Of a stretch of DNA of 64,000 nt, positions 26,641-34,052 are shown in pieces. Within the stretch, counting starts at the first letter, position 1. Each line of letters opens with the position of its first letter. The DNA is from Alphaproteobacteria bacterium (GTDB lineage: Bacteria > Pseudomonadota > Alphaproteobacteria > Geminicoccales > Geminicoccaceae): contig JALSGP010000040.1 of assembly GCA_026982705.1 (NCBI GenBank), positions 61,648-125,647 of the forward strand. Direction: 5' to 3'. The translations under genes were made by a program, and so were the position numbers. The notes beneath the pieces are model-generated. The model saw only the letters and a program-made list of their open reading frames with translations, was not told the DNA's origin and searched no databases.

Positions 26641-27576
26641 TCAGTCGCCGTAGAGCCGACGGAAGCCCTCGGTGACCTGCGCCACGAACTCGGGATCGCG
26701 ATCGCGCCAGTAGCGGGGATCGCGCATCATCTCGACCAGCTGATCCTCGTCCGGCACGAGCCCGCCGCCCTCGCCACCGGCGAAGAGCTCGGGCTCCTCG
26801 GCGAGGGCCATGCGATGGAGGGCCAGCACGCCCTCGAAGCTGGAGGCGAGGGCCGCCGCCGTGTCGGGATCGAGGCGGCGGGCGGCGAAGTCGCGCAGCT
26901 CGCGGGCGACGGCCTCGAAGCGCTCGCGCCCGCCGAAGTGGGCCTCGAGGCGCTCGCGCTCGCGGCGGGCGGTGGCCTCGGCCACCACCTCCGCCACCGC
27001 CGGCAGCAGGCGTTCGGCGGCGAGCTCGTACACCAGCCGCGCCTGGTCGCGGGTGAAACCGGCCTCGTGGAGGCGGCGGTCCACCTCGGGATCGCGCTCG
27101 ATCAGCGGATGGGGCGGTTCGATGTCGTAGTCCTCGGGCCGTTCCGGCCAGCCCAGGGCGCGCAGCAGCCGGCGGCGGCCCTCCGCGTCCTCGGGGCCCT
27201 CCGGCAGGGCCACCATGCGGCCGAGCTTGCGCTCCAGCTCGGCATAGGATCTGAGCAGGGCGTCCACCCGCACCTCGCCGCGGGCGGCGTCCCAGAACTT
27301 CTCCGGCACGTGGGGCGGCCGCGGTGCGGGGGCGTCGGCGTCCGCGCCGCCGTCACCGTCCCCGGCGCCGACGGTGTCCCCGCCGGCGGCCTCCGCGGCC
27401 GCGGCGGTCGCCCCGGGTGCGTCCTCCAGGACGGGGGCGTCGGCCCCATCCGCATCCTCCGGAGCGGCCGCCGCCGCGGCATCCACCGGCGCCACCGGCT
27501 CCGGGGCGGGTTCCGGGAGCGGGTCCGTCGTCTCCGCGGCGGTCCCGGGACGGACGGTTTCGGGTCTCTCGGTCAT
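26641..27576 (-). CDS. Capsid scaffolding protein
   Basis: A 311-residue acidic protein. Residues 1-85 are Ala/Pro/Glu/Asp-rich low complexity. Then comes PPHVPEKFWDAARGEVRVDA (88-107), the start of the conserved part of T7-type capsid assembly (scaffold) proteins, which typically have 'PEKFWD...G.v..eallksYaeLE'. The C-terminal half is helical. It would guide capsid assembly and leave afterwards. ATG at 27576; the upstream Bbp19-like gene ends 10 nt before it. Confidence 0.75.
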   Translation of the reverse strand: MTERPETVRPGTAAETTDPLPEPAPEPVAPVDAAAAAAPEDADGADAPVLEDAPGATAAAAEAAGGDTVGAGDGDGGADADAPAPRPPHVPEKFWDAARGEVRVDALLRSYAELERKLGRMVALPEGPEDAEGRRRLLRALGWPERPEDYDIEPPHPLIERDPEVDRRLHEAGFTRDQARLVYELAAERLLPAVAEVVAEATARRERERLEAHFGGRERFEAVARELRDFAARRLDPDTAAALASSFEGVLALHRMALAEEPELFAGGEGGGLVPDEDQLVEMMRDPRYWRDRDPEFVAQVTEGFRRLYGD

Positions 27577-27586
27577 GGGCGGATCC

Positions 27587-27853
27587 TCACTGACGGCGTT
27601 CGCGGGCCTGACGGACGAGGCTCTCGATGTGGGCGACCACGCTACGCTGCCCCTCCACGTGGCGGAGGACGGCGTCGGGGGCGGTGGGCGGCACCCGGCG
27701 GCCGAGAAAGGCGCGGCGCAGATAGTCCAGCACCCGACGGCCGGCCGGCGTGTCGAAACAGGCGGCGAAGAGCTCCACCAGCTCGTCGGAGGGCGTGCGG
27801 TCGCGGCCGGGATCGAGGCGGGCCCAGCCGCGGCGGGGCGTGCGGTTCCTCAT
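27587..27853 (-). CDS. Bbp19-like small phage protein
   Basis: An 88-residue protein with the block LFAACFDTPAGRRVLDYLRR at about residues 28-47. This resembles the Bbp19-type family of short podovirus proteins found between portal and scaffold genes; function unknown. The ATG at 27853 overlaps the portal stop by 4 nt. The C-terminal 25 residues look helical. The family call is tentative because it rests on one motif and gene position. Confidence 0.6.
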   Translation of the reverse strand: MRNRTPRRGWARLDPGRDRTPSDELVELFAACFDTPAGRRVLDYLRRAFLGRRVPPTAPDAVLRHVEGQRSVVAHIESLVRQARERRQ

Positions 27854-29349
27854 GACCGCCCCTCCCCCGCGACGGCGGCGAGCTCGGCCAGCGGATCGCC
27901 GTCGCGGACGAACTCGGCCGGCACGCCCAGCCGCTCCGCCAGCCAGCGCACGGCGGTGCGGACCTCCACCAGCGGGCGGGCCGCCTCCCCGAGCCGGTCC
28001 ACCGTCTCCAGCCACAGCAGCACGTTGCGGACGTCCTGGCGCGCCTGTTCGCGGGCGAGCGGCGTGCGGAAGGCCACGTCGAGGGTATGGCCGTCGAGGG
28101 GCAGATCCGGCACGGCGCCGCGCCGGCGCAGGACGTGGACGGCGCGGTCCAGGAGCGGGCGCAGCAGCTCGCCCTCGAGGCGGCCGTAGATGGCGCCCAG
28201 CAGCCGCGCCGTCTCGGCACTGCGCTCCAGCACCTCGGTGGCGGTCATGCGCGGCCCGTCCACCGGCCCCAGCCGATCCACCAGCAGGGTGTGGCGGATG
28301 CGGGCGCGCAGGTCCGAGAGCACCAGCTCCGAGACGTCGAAGCGGCCCGGCGTCTCGAGCGGGGTGAGGCCGGCGGAGCCCGGCGCCTTGGGGATGATGC
28401 TGCCCGGCGAGAGATCGATGTTGGCCGGGTTGAGCACGCCGTCGTCCTCGGCGAGCCAGATGCCGGTGACGGCGATGGAGGCGTTCTGGAGGACGAGCTC
28501 CACCACCTTGTTGGCGGTCTTGATGTCGGGCAGCGCGGTCATCACCGGCGAACGGCCGTAGGTCTCGCCGGCCGCCTTGAGCCAGCGGAAGGTGAGGAAG
28601 GGGGAGCGGGCGAAGCGACCGCGCGCCAGCACCACCGCCGTCGGCAGCCCGGCACTGCGGGCCGGCACGAAGGCGGCATAGTCGAAGGCGCCGTCGCCGG
28701 CGGGCAGCACCGCCTCCACCAGCTCGCCGCGCCGCTCCGGATCCTCCTCGATGCGGGCGGCGAACTCCGGCGGCAGTTCGGCCTCGGGGAAACGCTCGCG
28801 GAGCTGGCCGAGGGTGGGCCGGGTGCGACGGAACTGGCGGGTGATGCGCCCGTCGCCGTCGCCGAGGACGAACATCTCGGCCACCGGCACCGCCGTGAAG
28901 CGGAAGGCGGAGGGGGATCCCAGCGGCGCCTCCCGGAAGAGGAGGGTGGCGGTGCCGACGGTCACCAGGTCCAGCAGACACTGATGGAGCTCCACGTGGA
29001 GATTGGAGCGCGCGAAGTGGCTCTCGAGCACGCGGGTGGCCCGCTCCAGTTCGGGCGCGAGGACGGCGCGGGCGGACTCGTCGAGATCGGTGCCCGGGAC
29101 CAGTTCGAACCAGCGCGACCAGGGCGGGGCGAGCTCGGCGAGGAGGCTCGCGGCGAGCTGTTCGACGGCATCGCAGGCGGTGCCGTCGAAGAGCTCGTCG
29201 GCGGCGGGATCGGGGCCGTCGCCGAAGCCACCGCCGCGCATGGGAGCGGCATGGGCGAAGCACTGCCGCCAGAGGGGTTCCCAGGGCCGCCGACATCGTT
29301 CGGCCTCGGTGAAGAGACGGTCGAGCATCACCGGGGACGGCGCGGACAT
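27850..29349 (-). CDS. Portal (head-to-tail connector) protein
   Basis: A 499-residue protein like T7 gp8, which forms the dodecameric ring at the capsid vertex. Supporting blocks are RRPWEPLWRQCFAHAAP at about residues 20-36 (family pattern R...W...a....P), ELFDGTACDAVEQLAASLLA, LTFRWLKAAGETYGRSP, PDIKTANKVVEL and GPRMTATEVLERSAE. The last block matches the 'R.TAtEv..r..E' motif of the family. The ATG at 29349 lies about 35 nt downstream of an AT-rich promoter (29384-29412). The stop overlaps the Bbp19-like gene. Confidence 0.87.
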   Translation of the reverse strand: MSAPSPVMLDRLFTEAERCRRPWEPLWRQCFAHAAPMRGGGFGDGPDPAADELFDGTACDAVEQLAASLLAELAPPWSRWFELVPGTDLDESARAVLAPELERATRVLESHFARSNLHVELHQCLLDLVTVGTATLLFREAPLGSPSAFRFTAVPVAEMFVLGDGDGRITRQFRRTRPTLGQLRERFPEAELPPEFAARIEEDPERRGELVEAVLPAGDGAFDYAAFVPARSAGLPTAVVLARGRFARSPFLTFRWLKAAGETYGRSPVMTALPDIKTANKVVELVLQNASIAVTGIWLAEDDGVLNPANIDLSPGSIIPKAPGSAGLTPLETPGRFDVSELVLSDLRARIRHTLLVDRLGPVDGPRMTATEVLERSAETARLLGAIYGRLEGELLRPLLDRAVHVLRRRGAVPDLPLDGHTLDVAFRTPLAREQARQDVRNVLLWLETVDRLGEAARPLVEVRTAVRWLAERLGVPAEFVRDGDPLAELAAVAGEGRS

Positions 29350-29383
29350 TCGCGGTCTCCGTCAAGGACTGCGTGCGGATATG

Positions 29384-29412
29384 ACGGTATTTATTCCTAA
29401 TCGCCCTGTCAA
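29384..29412 (-). promoter_or_regulatory. Candidate promoter for the portal operon
   Basis: On the minus strand: TTGACA (29407-29412), a 17-nt spacer, TACCGT (29384-29389). The -35 is a perfect consensus and overlaps the stop of the upstream gene. The spacer and downstream part (ATTAGGAATAAATA) are unusually AT-rich for this genome. The -10 is weak, so a helper protein may be needed. Confidence 0.5.
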
Positions 29413-29834
29413 GACCGGGCCCGCGCCAGCAGCACCCGGCGGGGATCGGCCAGCAGTCGCCGGAACAGACCGTGGGGCGTGAGGACCGGACGCCCGCCGA
29501 GGCCGAGCAGGCGACGGACCACCTCCACGCAGGTGAAGGGGGCCGGCGGGAAACCGCGGGCGGCGGCCGGCCGCAGCGGACCCGCCAGTCCCACCACCGT
29601 GGCGCCGAGGGCGGCGTAGCTCCGGGCCAGCGGCTCGACACCCACCGCCGGAGCGGGCATGATGTGGAGGCCGGAGGCGCGGCTGTCGCACAGAATCCAA
29701 CCGTCCCCGGCGCGCACCAGGCAGAAGCAGTGGCGGAAGCCCGCCCGCAGCGGGCGCAGCCATCGACTGTCGGGTCGGTCCTCGAACACCACGAGGGCGG
29801 CGATGTGCGTGGCGGGGCCGGGACGGGGGGCCAT
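29409..29834 (-). CDS. Small protein with a His-Asp-Cys pattern, possible permuted papain-like peptidase
   Basis: A 141-residue protein at the head of the phage cassette. It contains RAGFRHCFCLV (His35), WILCDSRASG (Asp50) and PFTCVEVVRRLLGL (Cys102). A His first, then an Asp, then a late Cys at a helix start is the order seen in circularly permuted NlpC/P60 (YaeF/YiiX-like) cysteine hydrolases; this is my inference, not a firm family match. The ATG at 29834 is chosen because the promoter and operator lie directly before it; upstream in-frame starts would sit inside them. Function unknown. Confidence 0.55.
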   Translation of the reverse strand: MAPRPGPATHIAALVVFEDRPDSRWLRPLRAGFRHCFCLVRAGDGWILCDSRASGLHIMPAPAVGVEPLARSYAALGATVVGLAGPLRPAAARGFPPAPFTCVEVVRRLLGLGGRPVLTPHGLFRRLLADPRRVLLARARS

Positions 29835-29837
29835 GCG

Positions 29838-29862
29838 TATGTCCCTGCGTCTCTGGGACATA
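29838..29862. promoter_or_regulatory. Inverted-repeat operator at the head of the phage cassette
   Basis: TATGTCCC (29838-29845) and GGGACATA (29855-29862) form a perfect 8-bp inverted repeat with a 9-nt centre. It covers the predicted start point of the leftward promoter (29864-29892) and ends 4 nt before the ATG of the first cassette gene. A 25-bp dyad is the right size for a dimeric helix-turn-helix regulator such as the one encoded 72 nt away. Confidence 0.6.
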
Positions 29863-29863
29863 G

Positions 29864-29892
29864 ATCCTTGACTCGGCACGTTTTCCTGTCAA
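29864..29892 (-). promoter_or_regulatory. Candidate leftward promoter of the phage cassette
   Basis: On the minus strand: TTGACA (29887-29892), a 17-nt spacer, AAGGAT (29864-29869). Perfect -35, weak -10. The same CTTGACAGG -35 context is repeated before the portal gene. A second dyad, CGGCACG/CGTGCCG with a 14-nt gap, lies across the spacer and the -35 box. Confidence 0.5.
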
Positions 29893-29934
29893 GTCGTGCC
29901 GGAGGAACGGAAGGGATCGGGAGCGGGGCGCACC

Positions 29935-30570
29935 ATGCTGACGCACGACCAGATCTGGCGCGGGATCGACCGGCTCGCCGAACGCCACGGCCTCTCCCCC
30001 TCGGGCCTCGCCCGCAGGGCCGGCCTCGACCCGACCACCTTCAACCGTAGCAAGCGCCGCACCCGTGAGGGCAAGCTCCGCTGGCCCTCCACCGAGAGCC
30101 TCGCCAAGGTCCTGCAGGCCACCGGCACCAGCTTCCAGGAATTCGTGGAGCTGGTGGAGGACCATCCCGCCGCCGCGCCGGCACCGACCCGCCGCCTGCG
30201 CCATCGCCGGCTCGGCGAGCTGGAGCCCGCCGTCCATTTCGACGCCGCCGGCTTCCCCCTCGGCGAGTGGGACGAGATCGACTTCCCGCGGATCGAGGAC
30301 GCCGATGCCTACGCCATCGAACTCGACCGCGACGTGGCCCCGCCCGCCTACCGCACCGGCGATCTGGTGGTGGTCTCCCCGCGCCAGAGCGTGCGCCGCG
30401 CCGACCGGGTCCTGGTCTGCACCCGCACCGGCGAGCTGATCTTCGGCGTCCTCGATCGCCGCACCCTCACGCGGGTGGTGCTGGAGCCCCTCGATCCGCG
30501 CCTCGCCCCCCGCGATCTCGTGAGCGAGGAGGTGGCCTGGATTTCCCGCATCGTCGTGCTTTCCCAGTGA
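29935..30570 (+). CDS. Helix-turn-helix regulator with inactive S24/LexA-like domain
   Basis: A 211-residue regulator. Residues 5-45 form a helix-turn-helix (LAERHGLSPSGLARRAGLDP), and residues 95-205 form an S24/LexA-like C-terminal domain. In active relatives the domain carries a Ser in G-D-S-M-x-P and a Lys in a G-x-x-x-A-K block; here the matching segments are LDRDVAPPAYRTGD and GELIFGVLDRR, so both catalytic residues are missing and self-cleavage is unlikely. ATG at 29935; an in-frame GTG at 29896 lacks a ribosome-binding site. Similar regulators occur as host genes in many alphaproteobacteria, so it may be host or phage-derived. Confidence 0.75.
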   Translation: MLTHDQIWRGIDRLAERHGLSPSGLARRAGLDPTTFNRSKRRTREGKLRWPSTESLAKVLQATGTSFQEFVELVEDHPAAAPAPTRRLRHRRLGELEPAVHFDAAGFPLGEWDEIDFPRIEDADAYAIELDRDVAPPAYRTGDLVVVSPRQSVRRADRVLVCTRTGELIFGVLDRRTLTRVVLEPLDPRLAPRDLVSEEVAWISRIVVLSQ

Positions 30571-30573
30571 GCG

Positions 30574-30601
30574 AAAAAGGCGGCCGCCGTTCCGGCGGCC
30601 G
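30574..30601 (-). terminator. Intrinsic terminator for ispB
   Basis: On the minus strand CGGCCGCC (30594-30601), a 5-nt loop and GGCGGCCG (30581-30588) form a perfect 8-bp stem, followed by CC and TTTTT. It lies about 135 nt past the ispB stop. On the plus strand it also sits just behind the regulator's stop, but without a T-run. Confidence 0.7.
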
Positions 30602-30737
30602 AGTTCGAGGCAGGCGTCACGACATCGGGGAGGACGGGAGGGAGAAGGGGCAGCCCTTCTTCGCTGCCCGGCCCCCTTCCTAGCATGCGAATCTTACCCA
30701 CTCGTTAACGCCGCGCCGGAAAGGGACTCTGCATATC

Positions 30738-31760
30738 TCAGTACGCACGGGCGATGCAGAAGTCCACCAGCCCCGAGAGGGCCTCGCGGTGGGGGCCGGC
30801 CGGGAAGACGGCCAGCGCCGCCCGCGCCCGTTCGCCGAAGGCGCGGGCCCGCTCCAGCGTCGCCGCCACGGCGTCGTGACGCGCGAGGATGGCGAGCGCC
30901 CGGGCGAGATCGTCCGGTCCCTGGTCCAGGTCCTCGAGGGTGCGCTTCCAGAAGGCCCGCTCCTCGGCGTCGGCCCGCGCCAGGGCCAGGATCACCGGCA
31001 GGGTGATCTTGCCCTCGCGGAAGTCGTCGCCGACGCCCTTGCCGAGACGGGCGGGATCGGCGGCATAGTCGAGGGCGTCGTCCACCAGCTGGAAGGCGAT
31101 CCCGAGATGGCGGCCGTAGGTGGCGAGCGCCTCCTCCTCGGCGCGTCCGCGCCCGGCCACCGCCGCGCCCACCCGGCAGGCCGCCTCGAACAGCGCCGCC
31201 GTCTTGGCCTCGACGACCGCCAGATAGCGGGCCTCGTCGGTGCCGAGATCGCCGGTGGTCCGGAGCTGGGCCACCTCTCCCTCGGCGATGACGGCCGAGG
31301 CCCGCGCGAGGATCTCCAGCACCCGCAGGCTGCCGTCCGCCACCATGAGCTGGAAGGCGCGCGAGAAGAGGAAGTCCCCCACCAGCACCGGCGCCTTGTT
31401 TCCCCAGATGGCGTTGGCCGAGGCGCGTCCGCGCCTGAGATCGCTGCCGTCCACCACGTCGTCGTGGAGGAGCGTCGCCGTGTGGATGAACTCGACACAG
31501 GTGGCGAGGGCGATGTGACGGTCGCCGGCATAGCCGCAGAGGCGGGCGGACAGCAGCGTCAGCAGCGGGCGGATGCGCTTGCCGCCGGCCGCCACCAGAT
31601 GACGAGCGAGCTCGCCGATGAGCGGCACCGTGCTCTCGAGGCGCGTCACCACCAGGTGATTGACCCGCTCGAGATCCTCGGCGACGAGGAGACGGGCCCG
31701 CTCGAAGGCGTCCTTCGCGGCGCTCTCGCGCAGGCTGTCGATCGGCGGTTCGACGCGCAA
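30738..31760 (-). CDS. ispB: Polyprenyl diphosphate synthase (octaprenyl/solanesyl type)
   Basis: A 340-residue trans-prenyltransferase that makes the ubiquinone side chain from IPP units. It has both Asp-rich motifs, LLHDDVVDG (first) and QLVDDALDY (second), plus GGKRIRPLL at about residue 50. The start is TTG at 31760: GGGAGGGAGCGC precedes it and no ATG or GTG fits nearby in frame. Chain length cannot be read reliably from sequence. It is divergent from the DUF2007 gene and ends in an intrinsic terminator. Confidence 0.9.
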   Translation of the reverse strand: MRVEPPIDSLRESAAKDAFERARLLVAEDLERVNHLVVTRLESTVPLIGELARHLVAAGGKRIRPLLTLLSARLCGYAGDRHIALATCVEFIHTATLLHDDVVDGSDLRRGRASANAIWGNKAPVLVGDFLFSRAFQLMVADGSLRVLEILARASAVIAEGEVAQLRTTGDLGTDEARYLAVVEAKTAALFEAACRVGAAVAGRGRAEEEALATYGRHLGIAFQLVDDALDYAADPARLGKGVGDDFREGKITLPVILALARADAEERAFWKRTLEDLDQGPDDLARALAILARHDAVAATLERARAFGERARAALAVFPAGPHREALSGLVDFCIARAY

Positions 31761-31875
31761 GCGCTCCCTCCCGCGGGGCGGACGTGCCGGCCTCACCGCC
31801 GGCGCGGACTCGCAAGCACGGAATCCCCGCATCCGGCAAGAGGGGACGTGGTCGCGGCGGCCGGGGAGACAAGGC

Positions 31876-32121
31876 ATGGAGACGGTGCTCGCCACCAACG
31901 ATCCCGTGGAGCTGGCCTGGGCCCGGGCGGTGCTGGCGGAGGCCGGCATCGACCACCGCGTCTTCGACGAGCAGACCAGCGTGCTGGAGGGCAGCATCGG
32001 CGCCATTCCCCGCCGCCTGGTGGTGCCGGTGGAGGCGGCATCCCGGGCCCGCTGGCTGCTGGCCTCCGCCCGCCGTGCCCTCGACGGCCCAAGGGAGGGG
32101 AACGATGGAGACCACGGATGA
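31876..32121 (+). CDS. DUF2007 family protein
   Basis: An 81-residue protein matching DUF2007 ('putative signal transducing protein'). METVLATNDPVELAWARAVL is the typical start (e.g. 'nd.vel.....L...gI...v.d'), with a C-terminal RRLVVP...A..LL block. Function unknown. ATG at 31876 with ACAAGG upstream. It overlaps the methyltransferase gene by 17 nt. The set DUF2007, methyltransferase and S49 peptidase, divergent from ispB, is a recurring alphaproteobacterial arrangement. Confidence 0.82.
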   Translation: METVLATNDPVELAWARAVLAEAGIDHRVFDEQTSVLEGSIGAIPRRLVVPVEAASRARWLLASARRALDGPREGNDGDHG

Positions 32122-32860
32122 CGCCTTTCTGGGCGGGCGGCTGCGGCTGTGGCAGCCGGCGCACGGCTTCCGCACGGCGGTGGACGCCCTGCTGCTGCAG
32201 GCGGCGGTGCCGGTCCGAGCGGGCGAGGTGGTGGTGGACGCCGGCGCCGGCGTCGGTGCCGCCGGTCTCGCCCTGGCGGTGCGGGTGCCGGACTGCCGGG
32301 TGGTGCTGGTGGAGCGCGATCCCCAACTCGCCGCCCTCGCCCGTCGCAACGCCGCCCGCAACGGACTCGTCCGGCGGGTGGAGGTGCTGGAGGCCGATCT
32401 CGCGGACCTCCCCCGAAGGCTCGCCGGCCGTCGCATCGACCATGTGATGACCAATCCGCCCCACCTGCCGCCGGTGCGGGCGCGCGCCCCCGCCCGGCAC
32501 GCCGATGCCGTGATCGAGACCCTCCCCCTCGCCGACTGGCTCGCCGTCCTGCTGCGGGTGCTGAGGCCGCGGGGCTGGCTGGTGATGGTGCACCGGGCCG
32601 ACCGCTGGCCCGATCTCGCCCGCGCCCTCGCCAAAGGGGTGGGGGATCTGCGTCTCTTCCCCCTCTGGCCGCGCGCCGACGCGCCCGCCGCCCGCCGCCT
32701 GCTGCTGGCCGCCCGCCGCGGCGTGCGGACGCCGGCACGGCTGCTGCGGGGCCTCGTCCTCCACCGTGCCGACGGCGGCTTCACCGCCGAGGTCGAGGCG
32801 GTGCTACGCCACGCGCAGGCCCTGCCCCTCTGTCAGCCCGATCCGGAGCGCGTCCCGTGA
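32105..32860 (+). CDS. TrmN6-like N6-adenine methyltransferase
   Basis: A 251-residue SAM-dependent methyltransferase. VVDAGAGVGAAGLAL at about residue 44 is the SAM-binding loop, and MTNPPH at about 116 is the (D/N)PP(Y/H) catalytic motif of N6-adenine methyltransferases. The N-terminal FLGGRLRLWQPAHGFRTAVD is typical of the TrmN6/YfiC group, which methylates A37 of tRNA-Val. The ATG at 32105 is inside the end of the DUF2007 gene, and its stop overlaps the S49 peptidase GTG. The substrate is inferred from the family. Confidence 0.83.
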   Translation: METTDDAFLGGRLRLWQPAHGFRTAVDALLLQAAVPVRAGEVVVDAGAGVGAAGLALAVRVPDCRVVLVERDPQLAALARRNAARNGLVRRVEVLEADLADLPRRLAGRRIDHVMTNPPHLPPVRARAPARHADAVIETLPLADWLAVLLRVLRPRGWLVMVHRADRWPDLARALAKGVGDLRLFPLWPRADAPAARRLLLAARRGVRTPARLLRGLVLHRADGGFTAEVEAVLRHAQALPLCQPDPERVP

Positions 32861-33795
32861 GGCCCCTCCCCGCCCTCCTCGCCCGTCTGCGCCCTCCGGT
32901 GATCCCGCTGGTGCGGATCACCGGCGTCCTCGGCCCGGGCCTGCGCCCGGGCGCCGCCGTCACCCTCCGGGCCCTGGAACGGCCGTTGCGCACCGCCTTC
33001 GCCCTGCGCCGGGCGCCGGCGGTGGCGCTGGTGATCAGTTCCCCCGGAGGCGCGCCCGCCCAGGCCGAACTGATCGCCCACCGCATCCGCACCCTCGCCG
33101 ACCGCCACCGCCGCACCGTGCTGGCCTTCGTCGAGGACGTCGCCGCCTCCGGCGGCTACTGGATCGCCTGTGCCGCCGACGAGATCGTGGCGGCGCCCAC
33201 CTCCCTCGTCGGCAGCGTCGGCGTGGTGACGACGGGCTTCGGCCTCCACGAGTTCCTGGCCCGCCACGGCATCGAGCGGCGGGTGCACGCCCGCGGCCCC
33301 CTCAAGGACTTCCTCGATCCCTTCCGTCCCGAGGATCCGGCCCATGTGGCGGTGCTGGAGGAGCTGCAGGCGGACCTCCACGAGTCCTTCCTCGCCTGGG
33401 TCCGGAGCCGGCGTGGCACCCGCCTCGCCGTCGACGAGGAGACCCTCGCCTCCGGCCGCCTGTGGACCGGCCGCCGGGCCCACGCCCTCGGGCTCGTGGA
33501 TCACCTGGGCGACGTGGAGTCCTTCCTGCGCGAGCGCTACGGACCGCGGGTGCGGCTGCGGCCGCTGCCGGCGGGCCGGCCGCCCTGGCCGCTGGGGTGG
33601 CTGGAGCGCGGTGTCACCCTCTTCGCCGAGCGGCTGGTGGAGGCCGTGCTGCTCCGCCTCGGCTGGGCCCGGCCCCCGCAGCTGAGCCTGCCCCTTTCCC
33701 GACCGCGCCCGTCGCCTAGGTGGGGAAGCAGGTGGAGGGAGGGCATCCGGTGTTCGGCCTCTCGCTCGGCAAGATCCTCTTCACCCTGCTGGTGA
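32857..33795 (+). CDS. S49 family (SppA/SohB-like) serine peptidase
   Basis: A 312-residue signal-peptide-peptidase-like protease. VALVISSPGGAPAQAELIAHRI at about residues 50-71 and VEDVAASGGYWIACAADEI at about 90-108 contain the SppA-type nucleophile Ser in ASGGYW. The Lys in the family's K..yK..  region is likely in GPLKDFLDPF. No clear signal peptide is present; it may be a cytoplasmic or membrane-attached short SppA. GTG start overlaps the methyltransferase stop. The last about 25 residues are low complexity and overlap the next gene by 46 nt. Confidence 0.87.
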   Translation: MRPLPALLARLRPPVIPLVRITGVLGPGLRPGAAVTLRALERPLRTAFALRRAPAVALVISSPGGAPAQAELIAHRIRTLADRHRRTVLAFVEDVAASGGYWIACAADEIVAAPTSLVGSVGVVTTGFGLHEFLARHGIERRVHARGPLKDFLDPFRPEDPAHVAVLEELQADLHESFLAWVRSRRGTRLAVDEETLASGRLWTGRRAHALGLVDHLGDVESFLRERYGPRVRLRPLPAGRPPWPLGWLERGVTLFAERLVEAVLLRLGWARPPQLSLPLSRPRPSPRWGSRWREGIRCSASRSARSSSPCW

Positions 33796-34043
33796 TCGTC
33801 GCCGTCTGGAAGGGATTCCGCCTCCTCGGCCGGCTGCAGGCGCAGCGGGCCCAGGCGGCGGCCCGGAGCCGGCAGGCACCCTCCCGCCGGGCCGGTTCTC
33901 CGCCTTCCGCCGAGGGGCGCGCCCTGGAACTGGCCCCCTGCCCCCTCTGCGGCACCTATGTGCCGGTGGGCACCCGCTGCGAGAGCGTGGACCGCTGTCG
34001 GCGCCGCCGGCCGGCGGCGGATGGGCGGGGCGGTGCGGCGTGA
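33750..34043 (+). CDS. Small membrane-anchored zinc-ribbon-like protein
   Basis: A 97-residue protein with one N-terminal membrane helix (about residues 4-24, LGKILFTLLVIVAVWKGFRL). It has a basic linker and a C-terminal cysteine cluster, CPLCGTYVPVGTRC (about residues 68-81), with a further Cys after it, which looks like a small zinc ribbon. Similar short proteins (PP0621-like family) occur widely in proteobacteria without known function. GTG at 33750 is chosen because GGAGGGAGGG lies just upstream. It overlaps the S49 gene by 46 nt. Confidence 0.72.
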   Translation: MFGLSLGKILFTLLVIVAVWKGFRLLGRLQAQRAQAAARSRQAPSRRAGSPPSAEGRALELAPCPLCGTYVPVGTRCESVDRCRRRRPAADGRGGAA

Positions 34044-34052
34044 GCCCGCCCC

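Larger units (their letters stand above)
20862..29892 (-). mobile_element. T7-like phage structural cassette (prophage remnant or domesticated particle genes)
   Basis: Ten tightly packed minus-strand genes read in the order Cys-protease-like protein, portal, Bbp19-like, scaffold, capsid, 89-residue protein, tail tubular A, tail tubular B, coiled-coil protein, large terminase. This is the podoviral late-gene order. Every frame is open and most neighbours touch or overlap. No integrase, recombinase, replication, RNA polymerase, tail fibre, internal core peptidoglycan enzyme, lysis or small-terminase gene is seen, and I see no flanking tRNA or direct repeat. Base composition matches the host, suggesting long residence. 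Host genes lie immediately on both sides. Confidence 0.8.
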
